This document shows, piece by piece, positions 1 to 11,454 of a stretch of 64,000 bases of DNA. How positions within the stretch are numbered: position 1 is the stretch's first letter; each line of letters starts with the position of its first letter. The DNA is taken from NCBI GenBank assembly GCA_028023455.1, contig JAQFVV010012446.1:1426001-1490000 (forward strand), given 5' to 3'. The position numbers and the translations under genes were made by a program. The stretch comes from Epiperipatus broadwayi. Taxonomy: Eukaryota; Onychophora; Udeonychophora; Euonychophora; Peripatidae. The notes under the pieces are model-generated. The model was not told the DNA's origin and did not search any database. It saw only the letters and a program-made list of their open reading frames with translations.

Positions 1-1670
1 CCATTTACCAAAAAATGATGTTGTCTATTACAAATATTAAAAGTTATTAAATGATTAGACTTGCCATTAACTTAAGATATAGTTTTACTATCTAAAACCA
101 TTTCAAAACAAGAAACCTTTTCTAAGTGTTCAATTATTATTTTAAACAATTGAAGAATTGTACTTTTTTTTTGTAAAGCTTTAGCCACAAAATCGATTCG
201 ATTTTTCTAAAGGTTTCTAGAATATAATGAACTGATTCAGTGCTTATTTGCTTCAGAAATGAAATTTAACTGTGTTAGATATTTCCTTTTTGAACATATA
301 TGCTATCAACATGAAAATCATGCAAGAATTTATAATACATCTTTGTAATATTTGTTAAGTTAGATATCTCAAAAAGGTCATATGCTAAATAAATAAATGA
401 ATTAGAATCTATTGTAATAAAGTTCATTTTCATAAGAATGCACCCAAGAAGATGGACTTTTGTTTTGTTAAGTTGTTTGACAATAGAATTAAGCAAAATC
501 ACTAAGGAAAAATGGGCCAAATTTATACCGCACTTGTTTCAAGTAAGAAAAATAATTTATTTGTTGACTCTGAAAAAATGTATTAAAAGATTTGAGAGTA
601 AAATATAAACTGTATTCAGATATTTGAGAAATAATTTCCCCTTGATTTCTGATGAGATATTTTAATTATTGGAGATTTGAAGAATTCAATAAAGTTGAGA
701 GAAGTCAATAGCAGCATTGCAAAAGTATCTATACAAACGATTTGAGAAATTATTAGATTGAAAACAAAAAATAGTGGGTGATGCTAAAATATTACCAAGA
801 AATGGAGTGCAATATATCTGTCATTTAATTTTCACTTCTTGAAATGTTACCTGACATTTTCAGAAAATGTGTATAATAAATTATCAGGACATTTCTAATA
901 AAGTGATATGGTTAAAAACAAGCAATCCAATATCTATTCATAAGGTTCAGTAAATGAAGCAAGCATGGTAAGAAGTGAGAAGGTATGTAAAACAAAAAGA
1001 AAATTACTATAAAATATTTGGCATGTTAACACAACTCATTCATAAACAGATGAAACTAAAAAGACATTAGTTTTCATAATCTCTTCCTGATAAACTAACT
1101 CTCAACTTTGTATAGAGTGATAATGCTGAAAAATTTTTAAGATGTAAGCATGGGCATGGAGTAGTTCACTGGAATGGCAAAAGTTGTTTATGAAAGGCAT
1201 TCTTAATATGAGGATGGATCTGAGCGGAGATGTTTTCTATGCAATCAAAAGACATTGTTAAATATGTATAAACTAACAGTATTCTAGAAAAATATGGATG
1301 GAAGCAAGCAATTTAATATAAGTCTAATCTCATTTCATAAGACTGAATACCAAATGAAGTACACATGACAGAAGGGAGTTGAAGCTGAGAAAAAAGGGGA
1401 AATTAATGTTTTATAAAATATTTATAGATATGTGCTTAACATACCAATGCTATTCATTCACAAATATAAATAAAGAAGATATGGTTTCTTAGTGATAGAC
1501 TGGTAGTCCAAAAATTTATATATTAATACCAGAAGTACCTGGCCTAAATAGGCCGTGTTTTTTAAAAATAACTGCTTTAACAATTTTTTTTAAATGATTG
1601 AATGTAAACCAAACAAAAGATTTTAATATATTAAATGTGAGAAATGACGTTTTGATTTCAATTGTACGCT
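1..1670. other. AT-rich DNA, nothing recognised
   Basis: No reading frame longer than about 80 codons and no recognisable repeat was seen on either strand. The one short frame here (275-520, minus) is low-complexity and resembles no family I know. I treat the stretch as intergenic or intronic. Confidence 0.5.
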
Positions 1671-1679
1671 AAGCAAAAT

Positions 1680-1931
1680 TAAATGTAAATATGGTACTAG
1701 AGCATTTATTTTTCTCTCATTAAATATCACATTTTTAGCAAATTAAATACTATATATCTGTAGTTAAAAGCATGTGTTCTGATTTTTTTACTCATGGGAG
1801 AATTACTAATGTAATAAATCGCTAACTAAATCTAAATACAGTACTATAGCATCTAATTTTCCCTCTCACTAAATATCACATTTTCTTAACAATTTAAATA
1901 CTATACCTGTGAAGTTAAAAGCATGTCTCTG
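1680..1931. repeat. Diverged tandem duplication, about 150-bp period
   Basis: Bases 1680-1780 and 1828-1931 are imperfect direct copies. Both contain a CTCTCAYTAAATATCACATTTT block followed by an AAATACTATA block and the string GTTAAAAGCATGT. The copies differ by substitutions and small indels, so the duplication is not recent. No coding content was seen. Confidence 0.6.
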
Positions 1932-2044
1932 TTCAGTCTAATACATTATAGTCATTGATAATTTTTTTGTTGTCACTCTTTAGTCTAATAATTTGCTAAA
2001 TTTTTATCAATACTTTTTAAAAATTGAAATTAATTTATTTTATT

Positions 2045-2512
2045 TGTAATTATATGTTGGACACTTCACTATCTAATATTGTTAAATGTTTTTAGAAAAA
2101 TTTAAACTTTTCAAATATACAGATTAGTATATAATATGACAATTTGAGTGATATTATTCTCTTCAGGTTTTATTCTAATTTGACCAGTGATAGTTCTAGT
2201 AAGAGAATTGAACCTAGGACTTGAATGAAGGCACATTCTAATCAATCCAACGTGATTTTTAGATTCACTAGTAGAATTTAAGGCAATGCTCTAACCAATT
2301 TGGTTAAAATATTGCCTTAAATTCAATATTTATGAATCTGAAAGTCTGATTGAATTCCCTTGCTATTATTATTGCTGGTCAATCCAGCAACACAAAGCGA
2401 AGAAGAGAGAATACCACTCAAAATGTGTCACCTGTATGCTAATACTAAATATAAAGCTTGAATTTTTCTAAACACATTTAACAATTATAGTGGGACCACA
2501 ATATTTGCTATA
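2045..2512. mobile_element. Family B long-TIR element, copy 1
   Basis: The left end reads TAATTATATGTTGGACA followed by a block with TTAGAAAAATTTAAACTTTTCAAA. The right end carries the reverse complement, more diverged (AATTTTTCTAAACACATTTAACAATTATA). The interior has a GAAGAAGAGAG hairpin segment near 2400 and a minus-strand tRNA-like segment near 2180-2230 (GAATTGAACCTAGGACTTG). The same ends recur at 25680, 45110, 51720 and 59095, which defines the family. It could be a MITE or a SINE captured between inverted arms. No coding capacity. Confidence 0.55.
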
Positions 2513-3479
2513 TTTTGTTCCAAGCCTCCAGTACTTTTCAACATGTATATAACACAAATACTTTATATATATAATATGCATTTATAAGTTAAGATTATAG
2601 TATAAACAAAAGAAATTTGTAAAAAATAATAGTTACATACTTTCATATATTTTACTTTGCATTCACTTATTCGTTCTCTGAAAAAATAATAAAAAAACTC
2701 ACTATTGTGTTTTTACTTTTTTAATAAAATAAATAGTTAAATATCAGACCCATTACAATTAAATAATCTCTGCATGATATTCTTTGTTTCAATAACTTCT
2801 TATATAGGATAATAGTAGTCTTGTTATTAAGACATTAATCTGTCATTATTTTGATATTTTAATTCATTATTAACCTTAAATTTTGTAAAAAATTTAGCTT
2901 ATTAACCAGTCAGCTGTTACATTTAGAAAACATTTTATTATATAAACATTGCACATCAATAAGAAAATAAAATGTATGTACTTTCAACATAAACTGAAGA
3001 AATTTTATTAAGAAACATAGCCTACAATCTTCCAAGAAAGAAAAACAGCTGCTGGTGTATTTTAAAATTTATTTACAAAAAATGACCACTTGCATATTGT
3101 AGAATATATTAGATATATGAATTTTAATGTTTTTCATTTATGGATAGCATATAATTTAGAATGTGGATATTGATACAATGAATTTCATGGTAGAAATAAT
3201 CCAACTTATAATTACAAGTACAATACTATCCAAGATTTTAGACAAATACTCTTATTTTTTATTGTAATGTTTTCATAACATTGTACAGTAAATTGTTAGC
3301 TTCAAATTCAGTGCTAAAATGGCAATTCAAAAATTTTATAATTTTCTTTAATAATTGAATATGATCTACTATGTTGTAATCACTTTCAAATCATTTGTTC
3401 TTTTGATTGGCTCAAATCTAATGTAACAAAAACAGTAAAAAGTATTAATCTCCTATCTTAAATATAAGGAGCAGTTCTT

Positions 3480-3522
3480 CACTCTAGTACCATTTAGTGT
3501 AAGCTAGAGTAATTGATTATTA
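3480..3522 (+). repeat. Family A left-arm fragment
   Basis: A short stretch (ACTCTAGTACCATTTAGTGT, then AAGCTAGAGTAAT) matches the left arm of the family A element that follows at 3588, with several substitutions. It is probably a relic of an older copy. Confidence 0.4.
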
Positions 3523-3587
3523 GATACATATAAAATTACTATTCACATGATCACATTTTCTATACTAGCACATTAATTAATTGTTGA

Positions 3588-3882
3588 TAAACAGAGCAAA
3601 ACTCTCCATACAGTATTGCCACCTGTGCTAAACAGAGTAATCAATGGATGCCAGAAGGCTTGTGCATAAAATCCCTATCTAATGCATTAGATCCTAAGAT
3701 CTAGATGCAGTGCTCTCAGATCCAAAGCTCCTCACTGACGAAGGCCACAAGCCAGAAACTAGTCTGGGGATATTGGATGAGTAGGCATTAGATAGGGATT
3801 TTATGCACAAGCCTTCTGGCATCCATTGATTACTCTGTTTAGCACAGGTGGCAATACTGTATGGAGAGTTTTGCTCTGTTTA
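3588..3882 (+). mobile_element. Family A MITE with 98-bp perfect inverted arms
   Basis: Bases 3588-3685 and 3785-3882 are exact reverse complements over 98 bp. They enclose a 99-bp core (3686-3784) holding the hammerhead-like motif listed separately. The outer end reads TAAACAGAGCAAAACTCTCC. Related copies occur at 25071, 28288, 38737, 49513, 55233, 55549 and 56045. Some copies share further sequence outside the arms (GTGATCACATGATG next to TTTATTGG), so the true element may be longer. No open frame of its own. Perfect arm identity suggests recent insertion or arm-to-arm gene conversion. Confidence 0.8.
3720..3778 (+). ncRNA. Hammerhead-like ribozyme motif, type I layout (family A)
   Basis: Hand folding gives: outer stem I AUCCAA (3720-3725) with UUGGAU (3773-3778); an internal loop; inner stem I UCCUCA (3729-3734) with UGGGGA (3765-3770, one G-U pair); core CUGACGA (3735-3741); stem II GGC-CACAA-GCC (3743-3753); GAAA (3755-3758). 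Stem III is A-C/G-U closing a UA loop, and C3764 is the predicted cleavage nucleotide in GUC. All conserved hammerhead core bases are present. The weak point is an A-A opposition (3742/3754) where the 10.1-11.1 G-C pair is normally found, which may weaken or abolish cleavage. Confidence 0.6.
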
Positions 3883-3897
3883 CTAAAATTACTATTC

Positions 3898-3970
3898 TTA
3901 ATATTTAAATCCTGATCCTCTGACCGGTTTCTAGCTTTTGCCTTTATCAATTGGACTCTGGATTCAAAGT
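3898..3970 (-). ncRNA. Degenerate hammerhead-like motif, family A relative
   Basis: On the minus strand a diverged version of the family A core is visible. It has TTGATAA in place of CUGANGA, then an AGGC-AAAA-GCT hairpin, then AGAAAC, then CG and GTC. Flanking AATCC and GGATT could form an outer stem I. Two core positions are changed, so it is probably inactive. Confidence 0.35.
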
Positions 3971-4254
3971 TGGAAGGAATGCTGGCATGCAAAACACAAT
4001 TACCATTAATTTTATCCATATCTGTGTGGTTATATTCAAATTGAATGTAAGTCAATCTTCATGAACAGTAATGATATTAGAAAAAATATATGTATTAATA
4101 AAATGATAAAATGAATAATTGAATTTCCCTTTCTTAAATATCACATGCAATTTATTTTCAAATTATATATTGTTTAAATATGTGGTATATAATTTTGCAC
4201 TTCCTTTTAAATATCAATGATTTCACTATTTTTGATATTTATTTAGCTATGAAT

Positions 4255-4267
4255 CCCCCCCCCCCCC
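4255..4267 (+). repeat. Poly-C run of 13
   Basis: Thirteen consecutive C in otherwise AT-rich DNA. Similar runs of 10-11 occur at 47172 and 48409, and a G-run near 51122. No function can be assigned. Confidence 0.9.
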
Positions 4268-4269
4268 AT

Positions 4270-6850
4270 GAATAACTTTCTGTTCATAATTATTTACAGC
4301 AGTGCCTTGATTTTTTTTATCCATGTTCCATCTTGTCCAATCTACCATAATATTCTATTTGCTTTAACTTAGATTATATACCATTTTTTTTGTTCAGTCT
4401 TTTTGACTAGATATCTTCCAACTATCGAATGAACAAGGAAAAAACAAGTAATTGGTTCTCTTTTACTACCTCATAACTGAAAAATATCCAAAAATTTTTT
4501 TTTGCTAAATGAAGGCATATGTTATGTAGTGATAGTTGAGCTATTTACCATATCTGGAACCCAAGTTATGACAGTGAGTTTCATACCATAACCATAATAG
4601 ATGACTATGCTAACAATAAATTGGGAAAAACTTATTGAAATGATTCAAATTGTGTGGCAGTGAAGCCATGACTGACCAAAACAGTTTAAAGTGGTTTGGT
4701 GATCAACAAAGGTATGAAACAAATTGTCATATTTCATATTAAAACTCTTGATCCTTTCAAGCCAGTACATGGTGAACAATGTTACTATGGAATGTACTTA
4801 TTGATTCATAGATGGTGCTGCAAGCAGCTTGGAGAGGTAGTCACCCTTTTCATTGGAATATACTACATTTGCAGGACCAGTTCTAGGCTTAGGCAGTCTA
4901 GGCAACTGTTCTGAAGAGCAAGTTAATGTAAAATTATGTATATAAATAAAAATTGAAGTATGTAAAAAAATTCAACATTTGATAATATAAATTTATTGTT
5001 TTATTCTACAAATGAAGTATTTATTTGTATATCATGTTCATATCATTGTTTTTATTGCCAAGTAATAAAAAGTATATATACATAATTTACAAATGGCATG
5101 GTTCAGCAAACATCTTCCACCAAATCAAAGCAACATATCTTTCACACTTGTAATTTACTAAGATACCAGTCTAAATAAATTACTGAAACTGTTTGGGTAA
5201 CTTGTATTGTAGATTTTATTTTATTTTGGGAATGTTAACAATGTTTTACTAATCTCACCACTGTAAATAAATATTTGAAAGTTCAGGGGAGACAATATGC
5301 CATATAGTTGGGTGAGTTAAATGCAAAGATAGTTTTTGATAATAAAAATATGCTTGTCTATCGCTTGCTACCATTTTAGCTAGTAATAGTGATAAAATTA
5401 TTTTATAAACCTATGTATTTTATACGTGTTAGTAATTTGCGGCACATAATATTAGCTAAATTAAGGTTGTTAATTATAGAATTATTGAATAAATATGGGA
5501 ATTGTGCAAATAAGCAATTACTAAAAAATAAATTTCAAGAAAATCATATTTAAAGTTTAATATTATTATATATAGGTATATATCTAAAACTGCCATTTCT
5601 GTTTTTGGTTGCCAAAAAAATTTGCAAAGGGTATTACAGACAAATGTTCAGTGTCCTTCCAATTTTTGCGGAGGTTTTATCTATATACATATATATTGAC
5701 TGGTTACACTTGGACAAATAGATGACATAAATGATCATTAACTGTGAGTAATCAACAAGTAATAATTAACCAAGAATATTACTGGAGTATGGAATAAGTG
5801 GTTATCAAAAGTCAGACAAACAAGCCATCTTTACGCGATTTATTTGTGCTCTTTATGCCGATATTTTACTGTAATCTTCAGTCACTTTAAACTTAGTTGT
5901 TATTAGTACCACACATCTTCAGTCATCTGTTTGTATTAACTGTGATAATAGAATTTTATGTTTTTGCAATCATTTCTTTCTTTTAATTACATTTTGTCAC
6001 AAGTTTTCTTTTGTATGTGAGCATGCAAAGCCTCCAGTGTTCAGAAAACCACCATGAATAGTACAAGTTTTTAATTATGATTTTCCTTGCCTTTCAGTTT
6101 TTAACAGTTCTGAAGTTAGTTTGGACAGACTCCTATGATTCCAAGTTTGTTTTGACAAATGTAATTTATATCGGTCTTTCATAGTTTTAAATGCATAACT
6201 GATTCACACATATTGTAAATAGTATGATTATCCATTGTTTGAATCTATGTATACCTACTTGTGGAATAACCAAAATTGAGTTTCATTAAAAAATTTTGGG
6301 GGTCGACAACAGCAAAAATAGACCCCCTTACTACTGCTATTTGTTACTTCAAAATATATCCGATTCCAATAGATATCTAATTAAGAAGTAAAATACACTT
6401 GATAAACACACATTACATATTAAACTTGTAAACAAAGAGGTAAATGTGTCATTAAAAGAATCACATAAGAATGCAGGAAAATACATGTAACAAATATTGT
6501 TTTATCGAACAAATCAAGTGTGGATATGAAAAACTGTTGCATGTCCACACTTGCAGTGAAATGTGACAATATTAGCAGAATCTATCAGTTTTGTATAGTC
6601 ATGCTTTCATAAAATACTAAGTTGGTTTCTTTGAATGTGACATTTATTTATGATTTGAACTTTGAATATAATTATTTATCGGGGAGCAATATTAAAAAAA
6701 AGAAAATCAGAGAACAGTTTATTCAAGTTTGAACAAAAATCTGTTTCAACTAAGTACATACTTTATTGGTTTTTTTTTAATCACGGCCTGTTGAAATTGT
6801 TAATAAAAGTTTTTATTTCTTATGATATGACAAACCAAAAAAGAAATGCA
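4270..6850. other. No recognised gene or repeat
   Basis: AT-rich DNA. A 72-codon frame at 4696-4914 (plus) lies in a patch of somewhat higher complexity, but its product resembles nothing I recognise and has no clear splice or start context. I see no structured RNA or TIR. Confidence 0.45.
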
Positions 6851-6859
6851 GAGAGCAAA

Positions 6860-8375
6860 GTTTGAACTATTTGAAACCAGGATTTGGCCCATCATTATCA
6901 AAAAAACATTTAGCAATGAGTCTCATATGTGAAAAAGTCTTTAGCAACGTTATGAAACATCAAAATTAGCAAATCAAATGAACAGAATTCACTATGACAA
7001 AAATTTGTCATACTTTCAATCACTTGAAGATAAAATTCTGAAGAGAACTACGATAGATAACATGTTTCGTCATCGAAGCAAAATGATAATGGATTAAAGG
7101 CATAGTAAAACATTTCCCCACCTATTGCAAAGTCTGACAAACCGCACACCATAGGGGAGAAACTGATTCTACTGGCTGTCGTGGAGATATTAAATACTAT
7201 TCCACAAATCTGCAAAGGATTTTTTTGAATAATAATACATTTCAAAGATGCATCAATGAAATGAGTTATGATGAAAGCTAATTTGCAAAAAAGGTTATTT
7301 CCCTCCAATTGGACAACTCGGCATTATCCAGTAATGAAGCTTTGTTGCCGACTTACGTTCACTTTGCTTTTTCTAAAACTAGAAACTGACACTAGAAGTG
7401 AATCAATTTTTTAGTGGAGCTATTTTTCAGGGAAAAAGCAATTCCATTGACAAACAATGTGTATTGTGACACATGAAGCACCAGTTATGGTTGGTCATTA
7501 TTGCAGTTTCATAAGTTACCTGAAACAACACATACCTGAAGTGGTTGTAGTTCACTGCATAATCCATAAGCAACATTTAGTAGCCGAACATTGGTGACAA
7601 ATTGCAGCAGTCGCTTCAGTTTGTTACAACAATTGTGAACAAAATTCCAAGTAACACTTTGTTTACTCAATTATGTGAGGAAAGCGACAAAGATTTCTAT
7701 TGAATGGCTTTTCCATATCAGAGTTCACTGGCTTTTAAAATGTTTATTTTTGGTGAGATTTTTTGCACTTCCAGTTTGAAAGAAAATTTATTTAAGAGTA
7801 AAACAGATATTGTTTATTTGGTAAATTTAATGTTGTTAATTTATGACTGCAAGGAGACAATTTGAATCTCATCAAAGCAAAATCAATCATATTGGCTTTT
7901 GTTGCCAGATTAATAAGCAAAATATTGCAATATCTGTACTTTCCCAGTTCCCCAACATTTAAGGTAGGCACAATCCAATAAGAAAACATCTTGCTGTATG
8001 TCAATCTCTTGGAAACCCTTCACTTAAGATTTCAAAACTAGTAGGTTTGAAGATATTCTATCCTTGGAAATACCAGACTGAATAAGATGAGCTGATAACT
8101 ATCAACACAAACGAGGATCTCTAGCCACAATTCAAACAGAGTTATCAAAAGTTTTGGCTGCAACAAGATATTCCCCTCCATGGACTGCTGTACAAAAGTA
8201 TGTTATTATTTCCATTGTCATATCTTGTAAAGATGCTTGCGTACTTTTAAACCTGCTTCAGAACAGACATCGATTGCATATCATTGAACGTGTAGATTTG
8301 AGAATGCAACTCACTAATTTAAAACTGGACATAAATAAATTGTTCATAGATCACCAGCTGCATCCATTTCATTAA
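6860..8375 (+). pseudogene. Decayed hAT transposase (ZBED/SCAND3-like)
   Basis: Shifting between plus-strand frames recovers blocks in the order typical of ZBED-type hAT transposases. They are a GPSLSKKH..MSLICEKV segment (near 6880), AKSDKPHTIGEKLILLAV (near 7125), a catalytic-core-like EAPVMVGHYCSFISYLK (near 7475) followed by VVVHCIIHKQHLVAEHW, then VNLQ..DNLNLIKAKS (near 7850), DELITINTNEDL (near 8090) and a C-terminus RMQLTNLKLDINKLF..HPFH ending at 8375. Stops and frameshifts interrupt every block, so it cannot be functional. In intact relatives the enzyme binds its TIRs and moves DNA by cut-and-paste in the nucleus. No clear TIRs were found around it. Confidence 0.8.
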
Positions 8376-9317
8376 AATTCAGTTTTCCAAGCTAATTTAT
8401 TTGGTATTATTTTTATGATTCTGATTAAAATCTTTGTTGTTGTAATTTTATTGGTGTTTAATTTTTTTCACTCCATTTTTATATTTAGTTTAATAAAGTG
8501 ATTTCAATATTTGTACTTCTTTTGAATTTACATATTTATTTCATAAATGTCAAAAATTAAAAAAAAAAACCTCGTATTTTTTTTGCTTTAATTTTTGTTA
8601 GTGCAGGTTTCGATATAAATGTTCCACAAGATAATGCCATATTCCATAGTCCTTTTATCTTTTTCAATCATTAGTTACAAATGATTAAAATGAAAAGTTT
8701 AATATCTAGTGAAATATTTAATATTGAGTACTGTACAAATTTATTAATTTGGGTAATAAAGTAAATGACTTGGGTGATGGTTTCAAAAGTTTTTAGTAAA
8801 AGGGTCTGCAGCTGAAAAAGTTGGGGAACTTGGTTTAAATAAATTAAAAATATCGCTTTCATCAATGCCAATCTATTCATCTGATGTAAAATGACTATTA
8901 TTTACAAGTTTATTTTAATGATTACTTGAGAATATGATTTGTGAATTATCGTAATGTTTACAAGCCTAAGTGGTGTGTGAATAGGTTTATATTGTCAGCA
9001 TTACATATTTTATAATAGCCTTTGTAAATTATTAAAAATTCATATAAAATATGTATATATGAAATAATGAAATTAAGAAGGCAAAATTGTGTTACAATTC
9101 AATCAAGTTAGTTTTGTTCTCTTATAGCGCCTTTTTTTTTTTTTTGCAAAAGCTCATTATTCCTTTCAGAAACGTGCTACATTTTAATGTGATTTTTGAA
9201 AGAGTTATTAATAAAATATATTAACTATTTTACAATTACTATATTTAGTATATACAATTTGGTATTAAAATCTGGGGAAATAACATTTGTAAAAATGGGA
9301 ATTAATATTTATTAAGG

Positions 9318-9390
9318 TTATAACCTTAACACTGCGCCTGAAAAAACGACCGTAGGGACCTCTGCAAATCTTTAACACAAGATAATGTAT
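9318..9390 (+). repeat. Fragment related to the 34152 inverted-repeat MITE
   Basis: The string GTAGGGACCTCT, the preceding TGAAAA..CGA and the following CTTTAACACAAG..TATG parallel the left arm and loop of the element at 34152-34313. No right arm is recognisable, so this is a truncated or diverged copy. Confidence 0.4.
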
Positions 9391-9489
9391 TTTGTATAAT
9401 TTTTTTTAAAAAAAAAAGTATGAATAGCATTGGTTTTAATAATTTCTGCCTTATTTTTAAAATGTGAATCATCAAAAATATAAGTGCTG

Positions 9490-9575
9490 GTAGTATGGTA
9501 TTTGCTGGGAAGCAAACCCAGGACAAACGCTTGTACGGCAACTGTGCTAACCACTCTCCACCAACGCTTGGTATC
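9490..9575 (-). mobile_element. tRNA-derived SINE, family S (diverged copy)
   Basis: Read on the minus strand it has GTTGGTGGAGAGTGGTTAGC, an anticodon-arm-like GTTGCCGTACAAGCG, and the B-box-like GGTTTGCTTCCC. This is the same architecture as the better copies at 44550 and 45727. No target duplication was identified. Pol III-type internal promoter boxes are inferred from similarity. Confidence 0.6.
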
Positions 9576-10200
9576 CTTGTAGAGATACTTGAGTGTGAAT
9601 ACATAAAATAAAGCAGTGAATTAAGGACATATGAATAATTATTTGTGAAAAATTAAACTAATTATTTGCACACAAAAAAACTGAAGATCACTATTTTAAG
9701 ATGTTTCTTTTTTACTTCAATTTGGATATTGCGTACTTGTATGTAAAGATAATGATAATAAAAGTTAAAATTACTATATATTTGGCTTGTTTTTAATGTA
9801 AAAATATATCCTGATACACAACCCATAAATTTCAAGACTTGATTTTAATATCGCCTTTTCATAATAACAACTGAAAGATAAAATTGATATAAAAATTGAG
9901 CATTCAAAAAATATTAATTAACATAACTTCCCTGCTGCTATTTTGATAATCCCATGAAATAATTTTCTTTATGTGCAGGAAGTATTTGATCTTTGTCCAT
10001 ATTGTGGATCTTTAGGATTTTCTTGCATTTAATCATATGTTTTTTATACGCTTTCATTTAATTCTGTATTTTTATGTCTATTTGAAAAATGGATGGCATC
10101 AAAGTTGTGAGTGGAGGGAGTTTGACCATGATAAATGAAAATGTAACAATTTACTCTAGATAAATACTTTGCATATAATAAATATATATATATGAGAGAT

Positions 10201-10259
10201 AGTGACCTGGGCCAACTGATGAGTGCTGGTTCAGCACGAAATGCATCTTGGGGCTCATT
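10201..10259 (+). ncRNA. Hammerhead ribozyme-like motif with canonical core
   Basis: Reading 5' to 3': outer stem I AGUGA (10201-10205) with UCAUU (10255-10259, one G-U pair); inner stem I CCAA (10212-10215) with UUGG (10248-10251). The core is CUGAUGA (10216-10222). Stem II is GUGCUG-GUU-CAGCAC (10223-10237), six Watson-Crick pairs, followed by GAAA (10238-10241). Stem III is A-U/A-U around a GC loop (10241-10246), and C10247 is the predicted cleavage nucleotide. Every conserved core base of a type I hammerhead with a very short stem III is present. This is the form known from Penelope-like elements and animal retrozymes. No accompanying ORF or tandem partner was seen next to it. Confidence 0.8.
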
Positions 10260-10821
10260 CGTCTTTTATTATATCTTTATTTATATGAATTTAAAAAGAA
10301 CGGGAAGTATGGATGTCTTTATTGTATCTATATTGAAAAATATTGTAACTCAATTTTCACTCACTTTTCAATTTCTGATCTAGTTGAAACTTTTTAAGAG
10401 TGGGAAAAAAAGATTTATTTTTTTAATTTTATATGGAATTCACTAAACTTTATGGCATTGCCATATAGCAGTATTAATTTGTATGTAATCCTTCAAAAAT
10501 AAATATTTTTTAAACAAATACTTTTATTTACATAAATACAGTTAAGAGGAAAAAAAATTATGTACCTTTCGCAAATAAAAACAGGGTAGTCTTGTTTAGA
10601 AATTAAAAATTAGATTCCTGAAAGAATCGTTTAAATAAAATTGCAACTACACAGATTAGCATTAACACAAGAAAGTGAGCCTGATTCTTTGTGAATCAGA
10701 CCAGTGAATTTCTAAACATAATCCACATTTTTGTGAAAGCTAAACTAATTTTATTTTTTTACATCTTGGTGCATTTATGCAAATAAAAGCATTTCCTTTT
10801 ATTTATTTTTTTTACAATATT

Positions 10822-11240
10822 TTATTTTGACTATTTATAGTCTCTGCCACAAGTCTTATGCAATTTTATATTGCTAAGACTACTACTATATGGTATGGCT
10901 GAAGATCTATCAGCCCCATATAGCTATTTGAGTTGGATAGTTGGGTTTGAATACATGTAGATGTCTGAAAATTTCAGATTTTCCACTCACTAGATAACTT
11001 TTAAATAAGTGCTTGGCTTTGGGCTGGCATTTTTAGATCTAGTGTCTGAACCTAGCCTGACATCTCTCCGAGGAGTGCCAAAGCACGAAACCATGGTCAA
11101 TGGTTTGGGAAAGGGTTCCTGACAGATATTTTAAGTGCTGGCTCTGGCTAAGCATTTATCGTAAAGCTTGTAGAGGAATTGGCAATCCTCATTGTTTATA
11201 CTTATAAGCGTAAGAGATAGGGTCATGTGATCTATGGCTC
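10822..11240 (+). repeat. 419-bp tandem repeat, unit 1
   Basis: The unit starts near TATTTTGACTATTTATAG and ends with GATAGGGTCATGTGATCTATGG. Its first half is repeated with few differences at 11241-11453, and its last about 70 bp reappear at 13101-13178, beyond a LINE insertion. So at least two head-to-tail units existed. The unit contains the hammerhead-like motif at 11048-11118. Head-to-tail units carrying hammerheads are the known arrangement of animal retrozymes. That assignment is inference. Confidence 0.7.
11048..11118 (+). ncRNA. Hammerhead-like motif with one core change
   Basis: The core CCGAGGA (11068-11074) is CUGANGA with U4 changed to C. Stem II GUGC-CAAA-GCAC (11075-11086) is perfect and is followed by GAAA (11087-11090). 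Stem III pairs ACC with GGU around AU, and C11098 falls at the cleavage position. Outer GAACC (11048-11052) can pair with GGUUC (11114-11118), but the inner stem I is poor. Probably a decayed ribozyme. Confidence 0.5.
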
Positions 11241-11453
11241 TTATTTTGACTTTATAGACTCTGCCTTAAGTCTTATGTGATGTTATATTGCTAAGACTAC
11301 TAATATATGGTATGGCTGAAGATCTATCAGCCCCATATAGCTATTTGAGTTGGATAGCTGAGTTTGAAGACATGTAGATGTCTGAAAATTTCAGATTTTC
11401 CATTCAATAGATAACTTTTAAATAAGTGCTTGGCTTTGGGTTGGCATTTTTAG
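11241..11453 (+). repeat. 419-bp tandem repeat, unit 2 (5' half)
   Basis: Near-identical to 10822-11035, including GGCTGAAGATCTATCAGCCC and the AGTGCTTGGCTTTGGG block. It stops at TTTTTAGATG, where the LINE 3' end begins. The middle of the unit, including where the hammerhead-like motif should be, is missing. The rest resumes at 13101. Confidence 0.75.
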
Positions 11454-11454
11454 A

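Noticed and set aside
3801..4055. 84-codon minus-strand frame
   Set aside because: Half of it is the right arm of the family A MITE; no protein resemblance.
7048..7308. 86-codon minus-strand frame
   Set aside because: Shadow of the decayed hAT transposase on the plus strand.
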